From Myxococcales bacterium (GTDB lineage: Bacteria; Myxococcota; Myxococcia; Myxococcales; Myxococcaceae), in contig JAUXRI010000316.1 in NCBI GenBank assembly GCA_030681895.1, forward strand, positions 1 to 64,000: a stretch of DNA of 64,000 nt, in the 5' to 3' direction. Positions 54,201 to 61,636 of the stretch are shown here, in pieces (position 1 is the first letter of the stretch; each line of letters starts with the position of its first letter). The notes beneath the pieces are model-generated. The model made no database searches. It was not told where the DNA came from and was given only the letters and a program-made list of their open reading frames with translations. The position numbers were made by a program, and so were the translations under genes.

Positions 54201-54389
54201 CACCTGCGCTTCCATCTGCTGCGCCGGCAGGCCCGAGTACGTCCACACCACGCTGATGACGGGCAGGTCGACCGAGGGCAGCACGTCGGTCGGCGTTCGC
54301 CGCAGCACCTGCCAGCCGGCGAGGAGCAGCGCGAGCGAGAGGACGACGAAGGTGTAGGGTCTCCGAAGCGCGAGGCGAACGATCCACAT
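51207..54389 (-). CDS. RND-family efflux pump permease (HAE1-like)
   Basis: A protein of about 1060 residues with the RND layout: helix 1 near the N terminus (RRPYTFVVLSLALLLAGWQV), two large periplasmic loops and eleven further helices. The proton-relay aspartates are present in GGLALAVGILVDDATVEIENIH. The N terminus (TDVLPSVDLPVISVVWTYSG) is of the HAE1 drug/solvent type, though metal export cannot be excluded by eye. The start at ATG 54389 gives the usual length; ATG 54401 is also possible. It heads the pump, adaptor and TolC operon, 150 bases downstream of the cupredoxin gene. Confidence 0.94.
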   Translation of the reverse strand: MWIVRLALRRPYTFVVLSLALLLAGWQVLRRTPTDVLPSVDLPVISVVWTYSGLPAQQMEAQVTQFSEFSIAGNTADVSRLQSDTYDGVSVIRVYLQPGADVSAAMAQITAASQTIVRRMPPGMIPPIILRYTASSVPVLQLAFTNDTLSEAELFDHVNNRVRTALSIIRGTRFPLPQGGKFRQVSVDLDLDALEAQGLSPQDVALAVSAQNLTLPTGSLKIAEREYRVALNSSPETIAALNELPIRRADGRVLQVRDVAFVHDGFQVQTNIARADGRRSVVLTVMKNGDASTLEVASRVKAMLPAIRAAAPEGTRVDVLADASGFVEHAIEGLLTEATLAAALTALMILLFLGSWRSTLIVATSIPLSVVVAVLGLRALGYTINAMTLGGLALAVGILVDDATVEIENIHRNLAMGKPLTRAILDGAQQIAVPAFVASLSISVVFISVLFLEGPARFLFMPMGLAVSFSVMASYLLSRTIVPTMVQYLLPAEVERGHAPGTGFFGRLHAAFERTFEALRTSYLGILAWALSHRALVMATFAASVALAVGLSTLVGRDFFPKIDAGVLRLHVVAPPGTRLEETEALFGEVENAIRELIPANERKGLLDFIGPSSGYNLAITDSVNVSTADGEILIELTPARTKSVIEYEAMLREALARRFPQARFFFQPGDIVTQILNFGLPSAIDVQVSGQKRDVTLAAARRIEKRLRAVPGAVDVRLHQIVDAPRLQVDVDRLRAADVALTQRDVANNVLLAISSSSQVAPTFWTDPRTGFGYGVAVQVPQGVVASVEALETFSLQTPRGAQLLGDLSTLRRQQTPVFTSRVDVQPTYQVRADVQFIDLGTVADALDGIVAEVRATLPPGTSVQVRGQVESMRSAFAALALGLLAAALLVYAVMVINFQSWTDPLIIISALPGAGIGIVLAHFSTQTTFSVPSLMGAVLSVGVATANSILVVTFANEQRARGMSAIDAALEAGRVRLRPVLMTALAMAIGMLPMSLGQSEGGEQNAALGRSMLGGIIGATFATLFLVPVIYSRLRAKWAPRALDEALKEPGDDEGVSA

Positions 54390-54540
54390 GCACGATGGCA
54401 TTTGCCGCGCCCGGGCCCCTCGCGCCACCCTCAGTTGCGATGAGGCGCACGAATAGGGGCTTTCCGTGCCCCTCGTGAAACCAATGGTGGGGCCGGGTCA
54501 TGACGAGTCCAGCCTGAAGCGGGAAGGTGCGCGCGCGCGC

Positions 54541-55824
54541 CTACTGCTGGTACTCGCCGTAGGGCGACCCGTTGAAGCGCCTGAGCAAGGGGGCCTCGTG
54601 GCCCTCGAGTGACACCTCGAGCGCGCTGTCGCCGGCACACGCAGTCACGGGCACCTCGATGCTGTTTCCGTTGGGCTCGAGCACCTTGAGCACCTGCGCT
54701 CCCTTCGGCACGTGGTCGATTCGCCAGGTGCCGTCATCTGCCACTGTGGTGGCGAGCTCGAGCACCGGCACCACGACGACCCATGCCCGCATGTTGGCGT
54801 GGATGTCACACTGAAGGCGGAACCCACCCTCCTTCAAGAACGCAACCGGCTCTGGCTCGGCCTTCTTCGTCGGGCTGATCCGCACGGTGGTGCGATCGCT
54901 CGTGAAGACGGAGTGCTCTTTGTTGTCCCGGTTCGGGAACGACACCGAGTCGTTCTTCTGGATGATCAGCATGCGCGGGGTGAATTGCAGATCCTTCTGA
55001 GCGATCTCGTGGCGGCGAGGCTCGCTGAGCTTCACGGAGCGCGCGCGGGTCTTGAGATACACGACGAGGTCGCTGGCTTTCACCTTCGGGTCTCTCGACG
55101 AGAAGGTGACCCTGCCCGAGAGTGAGCAGCCCTGTGCTGAGGGCTTCACCTCTTCCACCTCGTTGGAAGCCTTCGCCGTGGGTCGCGGCATCGCGATGAG
55201 CAGAGAGCTCCTCGGGTACCTGGTGCGAAACGCCGTCGCGACGCTCGCCAGCTCGGGGCTCTGCGAGAACGCGGCAGTCAAGACGAGCAGGGCATCGCGC
55301 TCCTCACGCACGTCGTCCTGGGGAAAGTTGGCCTCGTGCTTCGTCAGGGCAGCCGCCGCCTCGAGCAGCCGGTTGTGTTCGAGGGCGGCGCGCACCGCAC
55401 GCCTCGAACCATCACGGCTCAGTGGACGCGCCTGGACGATGGCGTCGGGTTCTCGCGTCGGCACGGGCGCGCTTGCCTCTGCTCGAGCTTCGACCGTCGG
55501 AGCTTCCACGCGCGGCACTTCGACCGTCGCGATCGGCGCGGGCTCCACTGCTGTTGCCGGTGCCGCGACGGGCGTTGGTTCCACCCTCGGCGTCGGCTCC
55601 GGCACACCGAGCGACGAGACGGCCCAGCCGCCGACCGCAACGCCGAGCAGGCCGGTGATGATCAGCAGCGCCGGTCCGATGGGGCCACGCGCCGGGCTCG
55701 CTCCAGACCGCACGCTGTCGCTGATGCGCTTCCACAGCCGCTCGTTCAGCGCCGCAGGTGGTGGCGGTGGCGCCTGCCGTTCCGGCGCCAGCATCGCGTC
55801 GAGCTCAGGGTCGCGTTCGAGCAT
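54541..55824 (-). CDS. Membrane anti-sigma-like protein with C-terminal cupredoxin copper site
   Basis: A protein of 427 residues. A short cytoplasmic N terminus (1-45, MLERDPELDAMLAPE) resembles small anti-sigma regions, and a membrane helix follows (about 48-72). A long Pro/Val/Glu-rich spacer (75-130), a helical TPR-like section (138-210) and a beta domain (232-415) come next. The beta domain has a cupredoxin-type copper site: His304 in NKEHSVF, then Cys339, His342 and Met345 in LQCDIHANMRAW. It starts 20 bases inside the end of an ECF sigma factor gene. This pairing suggests an anti-sigma factor whose periplasmic part senses copper or redox state. No known gene of exactly this layout is familiar to me. 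Confidence 0.84.
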   Translation of the reverse strand: MLERDPELDAMLAPERQAPPPPPAALNERLWKRISDSVRSGASPARGPIGPALLIITGLLGVAVGGWAVSSLGVPEPTPRVEPTPVAAPATAVEPAPIATVEVPRVEAPTVEARAEASAPVPTREPDAIVQARPLSRDGSRRAVRAALEHNRLLEAAAALTKHEANFPQDDVREERDALLVLTAAFSQSPELASVATAFRTRYPRSSLLIAMPRPTAKASNEVEEVKPSAQGCSLSGRVTFSSRDPKVKASDLVVYLKTRARSVKLSEPRRHEIAQKDLQFTPRMLIIQKNDSVSFPNRDNKEHSVFTSDRTTVRISPTKKAEPEPVAFLKEGGFRLQCDIHANMRAWVVVVPVLELATTVADDGTWRIDHVPKGAQVLKVLEPNGNSIEVPVTACAGDSALEVSLEGHEAPLLRRFNGSPYGEYQQ

Positions 55825-56335
55825 GGAGGCCTCCTTCCATCGAGCCCAGCCGCCGGGTCATCGCGTCCTTGAACTGCTTTCGCGCGGCCTTGAGCCTCGA
55901 CCACGCGGTATCGGTCAGCAGCCCGAGCACGGCGGCCGCCTCACTCACTGGCACCTGGTCGAGCTCGTGCATGATGAAGATGGCGCGCTTCTCGTCATCG
56001 AGTTCTTGAAGCGCGCGGCGGATCAACCGCTGCGCTGCGGCCCGCTCCGAGTGCTCCTCGGGTCCCGGTGCGTCGTCGACCTGCTCCGAAGGCGAACGTG
56101 TCTCGGCCCGCTTCGTGCTCGCGAGCGCACGCTCGTTGGCCACCAGCCCATGCGCGATGCCGAACAGCCACGGCCGCACGGGCCGCGAGGTGTCGAAGTC
56201 GGCGAGTCTGCGATGCACGGTGACGAAGACGTCGTGCGCGAGGTCCTCGACGCGATGGGCCGGAGCGCCCAACCGCCGCAGCGACTGCAGCACGTACCCG
56301 AGGTGCTCCCGATAGAGCGACTCGAGCCCTGTCAC
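55805..56335 (-). CDS. ECF-type RNA polymerase sigma factor
   Basis: A protein of 176 residues starting at GTG 56335. Region 2 reads LYREHLGYVLQSLRRLG and VEDLAHDVFVTVHRRLADFD, then WLFGIAHGLVANE. Region 4 reads LQELDDEKRAIFIMHELDQV, then SEAAAVLGLLTDTAWSRLKA. ECF factors direct RNA polymerase to stress promoters and are held by membrane anti-sigma factors. The next gene overlaps by 20 bases and encodes a membrane protein with a copper-type site, the likely partner. The RND pump downstream on the same strand is a likely target or co-transcribed unit. Confidence 0.92.
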   Translation of the reverse strand: MTGLESLYREHLGYVLQSLRRLGAPAHRVEDLAHDVFVTVHRRLADFDTSRPVRPWLFGIAHGLVANERALASTKRAETRSPSEQVDDAPGPEEHSERAAAQRLIRRALQELDDEKRAIFIMHELDQVPVSEAAAVLGLLTDTAWSRLKAARKQFKDAMTRRLGSMEGGLHARTRP

Positions 56336-56417
56336 GAACGCCTCGAGGTGCGGTGCGCGGCCATCACCACTCTCATTGTGGCCACCCCCTGGAGTTCGTC
56401 ACCACCTCGCGTCGATT

Positions 56418-56464
56418 GTCGCACGCTGGTGCGACGGGAAGGGCTTGGCCCCGAGGCGTCGGGG
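56418..56464. promoter_or_regulatory. Two hairpins upstream of the gene at 56499
   Basis: GTCGCAC/GTGCGAC (arms 7, loop 4, 56418-56435) and CCCCGA/TCGGGG (arms 6, loop 4, 56449-56464) lie in the 163-base divergent region between the ECF gene and the gene at 56499. They may be operators or leader structures. Confidence 0.4.
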
Positions 56465-56498
56465 TGCTGTGGTTCGCGCCTCTCTCACAGGAGCCTTC

Positions 56499-57008
56499 AT
56501 GCCTGCCATTCAGAACCGCGTCGCCACCACGCGCACCACGGCCACTCAAGCTGTCGCTGCTCCCGCCACGACTGCTGCCGACGCCGCGCTCGCGAAGAAG
56601 GCCACTTCGTGGATCAAGACGAACTCGGGTGAAGGCTGGGGCAAGAAGTTCCCGCCGCTCGACTCGGGCAACCTCGGCGTCTCGGCCTTCGTGCCGTCGC
56701 AGGCTCAGGCGAAGGCGCTGCTCGCCGATGCGAAGGCCACGCTTCCCGGAGCCGCAGGCATTCAGGCCGCGAAGCTCGACCCCGCGAAGAACCAACTCCT
56801 GGTGGTGCTGACGAGCGACGACGAGCCGCAGATGCACCTCGTGCTCCAGGACAAGCGCACCGGCAGCCTCAAGAACCTCGGCGAGGTGAACTCCATCGAC
56901 CTGCCTTCGAGGGACGGCGACTTCGGCCAGGCGCTCAGCCGCGTGTCGAAGGGCGCGAAGTGGTTGCCGCTGGGCGAGGGCTCTGCGCCGCCGAACTGGT
57001 GGAAGTGA
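56499..57008 (+). CDS. Hypothetical protein, 169 aa
   Basis: The ATG at 56499 is preceded by CAGGAG at ideal spacing. The protein begins with a Thr/Ala-rich, unstructured segment (MPAIQNRVATTRTTATQAVA) and then has a compact alpha/beta domain with segments PLDSGNLGVSAFVPSQ and KNQLLVVLTSDDEPQMHLVL, ending WLPLGEGSAPPNWWK. There is no cleavable signal peptide. The Thr/Ala-rich N terminus resembles those of some myxobacterial proteins exported by non-classical routes, which is only a guess. The gene at 57019 follows by 10 bases on the same strand. Confidence 0.76.
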   Translation: MPAIQNRVATTRTTATQAVAAPATTAADAALAKKATSWIKTNSGEGWGKKFPPLDSGNLGVSAFVPSQAQAKALLADAKATLPGAAGIQAAKLDPAKNQLLVVLTSDDEPQMHLVLQDKRTGSLKNLGEVNSIDLPSRDGDFGQALSRVSKGAKWLPLGEGSAPPNWWK

Positions 57009-57018
57009 GCGAGGGTCG

Positions 57019-58476
57019 ATGAATCGGTGGTTCGTCGCGGTGGTGGTGGTCGTCGTGTCGGCCCGAGCCGGTGCTGCGCCTGCGGCTGAGGACGACGTCA
57101 AGCTGCGCTTCGAACTCGCCACGCGGCTGTACTCGCAAGGCAACACGCTCGAGGCGCTCGACGAGCTGGAGCGGCTGGCGAAGACGACCGAGCTGCCTTC
57201 GGTGTTGGTGAACCTCGTCAGCGTGAACGCCGAGCTGGGCCGGCCCGAGGCGAGCGTCGCGGTCGCCGACCGGCTGCTCTCGAAGCCCACCACCCTCGAC
57301 CCTGCGCGCCTGACCCGTGTGCGAGCGATTCGCGACGAGCAGCGCCAGAAGCTGGGAGACGTGATGGTGACGTCGCCCGTCGACGGCGTGGAGCTGCGCC
57401 TGGCCGGGAAGCTCGTCGGCCAGACGCCGTTGCAGAAGCCCCTGCTGTCGCGGTCCGGCACGGTGATGCTCACGGCCACCGCGAAGGGCTACGAGCCGCT
57501 CTTTCGTGAGCTGACGGTGCTCGCCGGTGGAACGCTCGAGGTGACGGTGGAGCTCGTCGCCACGACCGCGACTCCGGGGTCGGCGGTGATCCGCACCTCG
57601 ACGCCCGACACCACCGTCCTCGTCGACGGCCAGCAGGTCGGCGTCACCCCCGACGTGACGAAGGTGCCCGTGATGCCGGGGACGAAGACGGTCTCGGTGA
57701 CCCGCGAGCACTACTCGAGCGCAGAGCTCGTGGTGAAGGTCGCGGACGGCGCCGAGGTCGACGTGCCGCTCGAGCCGACCGCGATTCCGGCCGAAGAGAC
57801 GGCGCAGGTGGCGGTGCGCTCGACGGAGGGCAGCGTCACCCTCACGGTCGATGGCCTTCAGGGCGGGCTGCTCGAGGAAGGCTCCACCACGCGCCTGATT
57901 CCCGGCCGCCATCGCCTCGCCTTCGAGCGTGGCGGCTTCCTGCCCATTCGCCGCGAGGTCTGGCTGGCCGGCGGACGCGTTCAGACGTTCGAGCTCGTCT
58001 TCGAGCCCACGCCTGAGCTGCGCGCCGAGCTCGTGTCGTCGCGTTCGGTACGGCGAATCGCTGGCTTCACGGCCATCGGCATCGGCGCCGCTGGAGCCAT
58101 CGCGAGCGGCATCTACGCCTTCGGTCTCGCGAGCGTCGACGAGGCGTACTGGAACAAGCAGGTGAAGGACTTCGAGGGCCAGCTGCAGACGGGGAAGGGC
58201 TGCGCGCAGGTGACCGACCCGACCGTGCCGACGTGTCAGCAGAACATCACGCTCTCGAAGCAGAAGCTGGTCGAGCTGGGCCAGGCGCGGACGATTGGGT
58301 ACGTCGGCTTTGCGACGTCGCTCGTGGCCATCGCGGGTGGCGTCGTCTCGGTCTTGTTGGCCCCCGACCTCGGGCGCTTCGAGCGGCCGATTTCGAACTC
58401 AGACTTCGTGCAATCGCTGGCAGTGACGGTGCTTCCCGAAGGCGGCGCCGCGGTCGCCGCCGCCGGCAGGTTCTGA
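57019..58476 (+). CDS. PEGA-domain exported protein
   Basis: A protein of 485 residues with a signal peptide (MNRWFVAVVVVVVSARAGA). A helical TPR-like segment (about 25-105) is followed by three PEGA-type beta domains: VMVTSPVDGVELRLAGKLVG, AVIRTSTPDTTVLVDGQQVG and VAVRSTEGSVTLTVDGLQGG. Two C-terminal hydrophobic helices flank a polar loop (about 348-450). PEGA domains are thought to support surface-layer or envelope structures. GAGGGT precedes the ATG. It is probably co-transcribed with the gene at 56499. Confidence 0.9.
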   Translation: MNRWFVAVVVVVVSARAGAAPAAEDDVKLRFELATRLYSQGNTLEALDELERLAKTTELPSVLVNLVSVNAELGRPEASVAVADRLLSKPTTLDPARLTRVRAIRDEQRQKLGDVMVTSPVDGVELRLAGKLVGQTPLQKPLLSRSGTVMLTATAKGYEPLFRELTVLAGGTLEVTVELVATTATPGSAVIRTSTPDTTVLVDGQQVGVTPDVTKVPVMPGTKTVSVTREHYSSAELVVKVADGAEVDVPLEPTAIPAEETAQVAVRSTEGSVTLTVDGLQGGLLEEGSTTRLIPGRHRLAFERGGFLPIRREVWLAGGRVQTFELVFEPTPELRAELVSSRSVRRIAGFTAIGIGAAGAIASGIYAFGLASVDEAYWNKQVKDFEGQLQTGKGCAQVTDPTVPTCQQNITLSKQKLVELGQARTIGYVGFATSLVAIAGGVVSVLLAPDLGRFERPISNSDFVQSLAVTVLPEGGAAVAAAGRF

Positions 58477-58511
58477 CGGTCTCTCCTGTCGTCTCACTGA
58501 AAGTTCCCCGC

Positions 58512-59630
58512 ATGCGCTGTGTTCCGTTCTTCTTCGTCATCGTCGCCTGCGCGGCGCCTCCCGCGACCAGCATCATCATCGAGCGGCAGAGCCCCGACGC
58601 CGCGGTGGTCGATGCAGGCGTCGACGCGGGGCCCGAGCAATACGAGGTGGCGCTCTTCGACCGCGCGCGCATCTCGAGCCAGGGCAGCGCGCCGAACTTC
58701 CACAAGGTGCGCGTCACGGTGCCTGCGCTCGATGGCGGCTCGTTCTCGAACGTCACGCTCGTCACGCAGCTCGACACCACCTGCTTCCCCTTCACGTCGT
58801 GGGCGACCAACCGTCCACCAGCCGGCCACAACTGGCCCGCCGACTGTGACGCCTTCGACCGTAACTACGAGTGGAAGCTCATCGACCCGGCCCTCGATGG
58901 TGGCGCTCCGGCCATCGAGCTGCTGCGCGCCATCACGCCGTTCGGTGGACCGCTCGAGGTGCCGGTCGACGTGACTGACGTCTTCAACGCGACGACCGGG
59001 CCGCGCGTCATCGAGGTGAACATTCCGACGTACTCAGATGGCGCGGGCATCGTCAGCGGGAGCAACGGTGGCTGGTTCGTGACGGGCAAGCTGGTGGTGA
59101 CGAAGGGCGCTCCGCCGCGGAAGGTGCTGGCGGTCACGCCGCTGCTGTATCGCTCACTCGGCACCGCCGACCGCACGCAGTCACTGCCCTTCACGACGCC
59201 TGCTGGAGCGACGCACGTCACGGTCGAGTACCGCGCGACGGGCCACGGTGGACCGACGAACAACGACATGGGCTGCTTCGGCCCGGCCGATGAGTTCTGC
59301 ACGAGGCGGCATACGTGGCGCGGCGACGGCATGCAGCTCGACTCGAAGACGCTCTTGCGCACCAACTGCGCTCAGCTGTGCACGGTGACGGCGTTCGCCT
59401 CGTCTGCTGGAGGCACCATCATGGCGTGCGCGGAGAACCCGTGCGGCGCAGTCAGCTCGGTGCGCGCCAATCGCGCCAACTGGTGCCCCGGGAGCGTGAC
59501 GCCGCCGCTCGTCTTCACCGCCGCGTCGTGGGCGAACGCCGGGCCGCACACGTTCGACGTCGACATCGACCGCATTGCGACGGGCGGCAGCTGGGTCGTC
59601 AGCGCGACCGCGTTCGTCTACGGCGACTGA
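58512..59630 (+). CDS. PNGase F-like (peptide N-glycosidase-related) lipoprotein
   Basis: A lipoprotein of 372 residues (lipobox VIVAC near residue 13) with an Asp/Ala linker. The rest has the two-jelly-roll layout of PNGase F family proteins. The first domain begins near YEVALFDRARISSQG. The second has the signature-like VTVEYRATGHGGPTNNDMGC, then ADEFCTRRHTW, ending with a GSWVVSATAFVY strand. PNGase F removes N-glycans from asparagine on proteins. Whether the catalytic acids are all present cannot be verified by eye. In a predatory myxobacterium an enzyme acting on glycoproteins would be a plausible tool, which is inference. A 35-base gap follows the PEGA gene. Confidence 0.8.
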   Translation: MRCVPFFFVIVACAAPPATSIIIERQSPDAAVVDAGVDAGPEQYEVALFDRARISSQGSAPNFHKVRVTVPALDGGSFSNVTLVTQLDTTCFPFTSWATNRPPAGHNWPADCDAFDRNYEWKLIDPALDGGAPAIELLRAITPFGGPLEVPVDVTDVFNATTGPRVIEVNIPTYSDGAGIVSGSNGGWFVTGKLVVTKGAPPRKVLAVTPLLYRSLGTADRTQSLPFTTPAGATHVTVEYRATGHGGPTNNDMGCFGPADEFCTRRHTWRGDGMQLDSKTLLRTNCAQLCTVTAFASSAGGTIMACAENPCGAVSSVRANRANWCPGSVTPPLVFTAASWANAGPHTFDVDIDRIATGGSWVVSATAFVYGD

Positions 59631-59657
59631 GTGGGTCTCCGAGTTCAGGTCGCGACG

Positions 59658-60872
59658 TCAGCGACGGTAGTCGACGAAGCGCACCAGCCCTGCGTCGACC
59701 TCGAAGGTAACAAACTGTCCTGAGGCCCAGACGGCGCTGCCGAAGGGCAGCCACGTCAGGACCGGCACACCCGCGTCGCGATTCCACTGAACGAGGAAGT
59801 TTCCGCGCTTCTCCGGAAAGACGGCGAGCGGCGCGCCGCGGTTCGTTGCCTTTGGCTCGTTGTAAATGGGCGGCTGGAAAGAGCCGAGGAGGCGGTCGTC
59901 AGCGTACGGCCGAGCGTACGCCCACAAATCCCTGCCCCGCCGAAACAGCACCGTGTCGGCATCGATGCCCACCACCGAGGCTCGATGGGGCAGTTGGTCG
60001 CAGCCGCCATCCTCACGACACCGTGTCCCGAATGCGAATTGCCAACCAACGAGGCCGTCGGCGAGGCGTGCGTGCGTTGCTGGTGCAGGAATCGTCACGA
60101 AGGTCTCAATCCCTCCGCCGTCGACGACGTAGGCGAACAGGTCGCCGCGGTAGTAGCGAACCTCGTCGGCGTAGGTGAGTTCGACTCCTTGCGTCGTCAC
60201 CGGCACGCTGGCGGTCATCACGAGCCCTCCGTCACTCGTGTCAAACCGGCGGAGAACTCGTCCTGCGTCCTGCGACTGCTCGAGCCAGACCACGTCGCCT
60301 TCGACAGCGACGTTCTGAGCGAGATGAAGCGTCGCAACGAGAGTTCCTTTGTTCCAGACCGTCACTCCACCGTCCGCGCCCCTGTGCTCACAGACAACCA
60401 GTCCGCTTCGCGTTCGAGCAGGGGACGGGCAGCGGCTGATGTCTTCGACTGAAGGCAGTTCGCGGCCATCGTGAGCGATGAAGAGCGGAATTCGTGCGAT
60501 GCCGAGGTTGGGCTCTACTGACAGTTCGACTGACGAGCCGGAGGTGACCTCGGTCGATGTAAAGGCAAGGCTGACGGTCACCTTCCCAGTGACGAGATCG
60601 TGCTGGGGCTGCTCAATCGCGAGCTCATTCGCGGTTCCATCGAGGCTGCGGAGGCTGGCTCTTGCCTCGAGCGTTCCTGCGGGAAGCTCACAGCCAAGAG
60701 GTCCCGGGAAGGTGAAGACGAGTTCCTGTCGCACGCCGGCGACTGCGAGAATTGACTCAGGCACGGACCGCAAGACCGGGGATCCAAGGGGACACCGGGG
60801 GACCGCGGGGCTGCATCCCAGGGCAAGGAACGCGAACACGACCAGTTCTGCGCTGGACTCCATCTTCGTCAT
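59658..60872 (-). CDS. Putative lipoprotein, propeller-like, 404 aa
   Basis: A lipoprotein signal (FAFLALGC, Cys near residue 20) is followed by an Ig-like domain (about 45-135) and a region of short repeated beta strands (about 150-400) with the pattern GLVxWQFAFG or VVWLEQSQDAGRVLRRFDTSDGG, like a beta-propeller. No catalytic motif is seen. GC content and codon bias are slightly lower than in neighbours by impression. It is convergent with the PNGase-like gene, with 27 bases between. Confidence 0.82.
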   Translation of the reverse strand: MTKMESSAELVVFAFLALGCSPAVPRCPLGSPVLRSVPESILAVAGVRQELVFTFPGPLGCELPAGTLEARASLRSLDGTANELAIEQPQHDLVTGKVTVSLAFTSTEVTSGSSVELSVEPNLGIARIPLFIAHDGRELPSVEDISRCPSPARTRSGLVVCEHRGADGGVTVWNKGTLVATLHLAQNVAVEGDVVWLEQSQDAGRVLRRFDTSDGGLVMTASVPVTTQGVELTYADEVRYYRGDLFAYVVDGGGIETFVTIPAPATHARLADGLVGWQFAFGTRCREDGGCDQLPHRASVVGIDADTVLFRRGRDLWAYARPYADDRLLGSFQPPIYNEPKATNRGAPLAVFPEKRGNFLVQWNRDAGVPVLTWLPFGSAVWASGQFVTFEVDAGLVRFVDYRR

Positions 60873-60943
60873 GGTTCGGCCTGCGTCGCATCCATTGGGC
60901 GGTTCCGCAGGTACTCAAGCTTCGAACGAGATGCCAATGCGCC

Positions 60944-61633
60944 TCACGGCAAGGTCGTCGCCGCCCAGAAGCTGCGCACGTCGGTGTCCTCGCCCTTCGT
61001 CATCAGAATCGCCGTGACGCGATGGCCGCGTGCGTGGCCAAAGCTCGCGGTGCCGTCCGCTGCCGTCGTCGCCTTCGCCAGGGCCTTGCCCGCGCGGTCC
61101 TTCAGCCAGACCACCTGGCCCTTCACCGGTCGCCCCGACTTGTGCGCGACCACGAGCAGTGGGTCGAGGGAACGCAGCTCGAGCTCGAACTCACAGCCCA
61201 CGGGACCGGACTCCCTCGGGACCGCGACGAGGCAGCGCGAGTACCTCTCGGTGACGGGCTTCGTTCGTCCTTTCAGCGAGAGTCCAGGCGGCGCGACGAC
61301 CGAGTCTTCCTTCAGGTACGCGGCGAACTTTGACGGCGTCTGCTCCAGCGTCGCGGGCTTCGACTCGTAGATGGCGGCGAGGAACGGCGCGGGTGGCGCG
61401 ACTCCGGAGGGCTTCGCACCGGCATCAGCGGCAAACGTCGCGAGGTCATCACCGGTGATCAGCTCGAAGCGCGCGAGGCGCTCTGGGTTCCGAGGCAGCT
61501 CTTCGACGCTCGTGCCGTCGCTGAGAAAGAGCCGTCCCGTCACACCCGTGGCCGAGGTCTGCACCTCAATCCACTGGTCGTGGGCGAACGCGGTCGCCGA
61601 CACCAGACAGACGACTGGCGCGATGAGTCGCAT
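60944..61633 (-). CDS. DUF4198-like exported protein
   Basis: A protein of 229 residues with a signal peptide (MRLIAPVVCLVSATAFA) and the typical mature start HDQWIEVQ seen in DUF4198 proteins. Other family features are VEELPRNPERLARFELI, a helical AAYLKEDSVVAPP section and a C-terminal beta domain with SGRPVKGQVVWLKDRAGKAL. DUF4198 members are periplasmic and sometimes linked with metal uptake. It lies 3 bases after the DUF2252 gene on the same strand. Confidence 0.82.
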   Translation of the reverse strand: MRLIAPVVCLVSATAFAHDQWIEVQTSATGVTGRLFLSDGTSVEELPRNPERLARFELITGDDLATFAADAGAKPSGVAPPAPFLAAIYESKPATLEQTPSKFAAYLKEDSVVAPPGLSLKGRTKPVTERYSRCLVAVPRESGPVGCEFELELRSLDPLLVVAHKSGRPVKGQVVWLKDRAGKALAKATTAADGTASFGHARGHRVTAILMTKGEDTDVRSFWAATTLP

Positions 61634-61636
61634 GCG

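Noticed and set aside
50062-54389. RND system considered as a heavy-metal (Czc/Cus-type) exporter because of the copper-site protein nearby
   Set aside because: The pump N terminus and membrane motifs look more like the HAE1 drug type, so metal export is left open rather than asserted.
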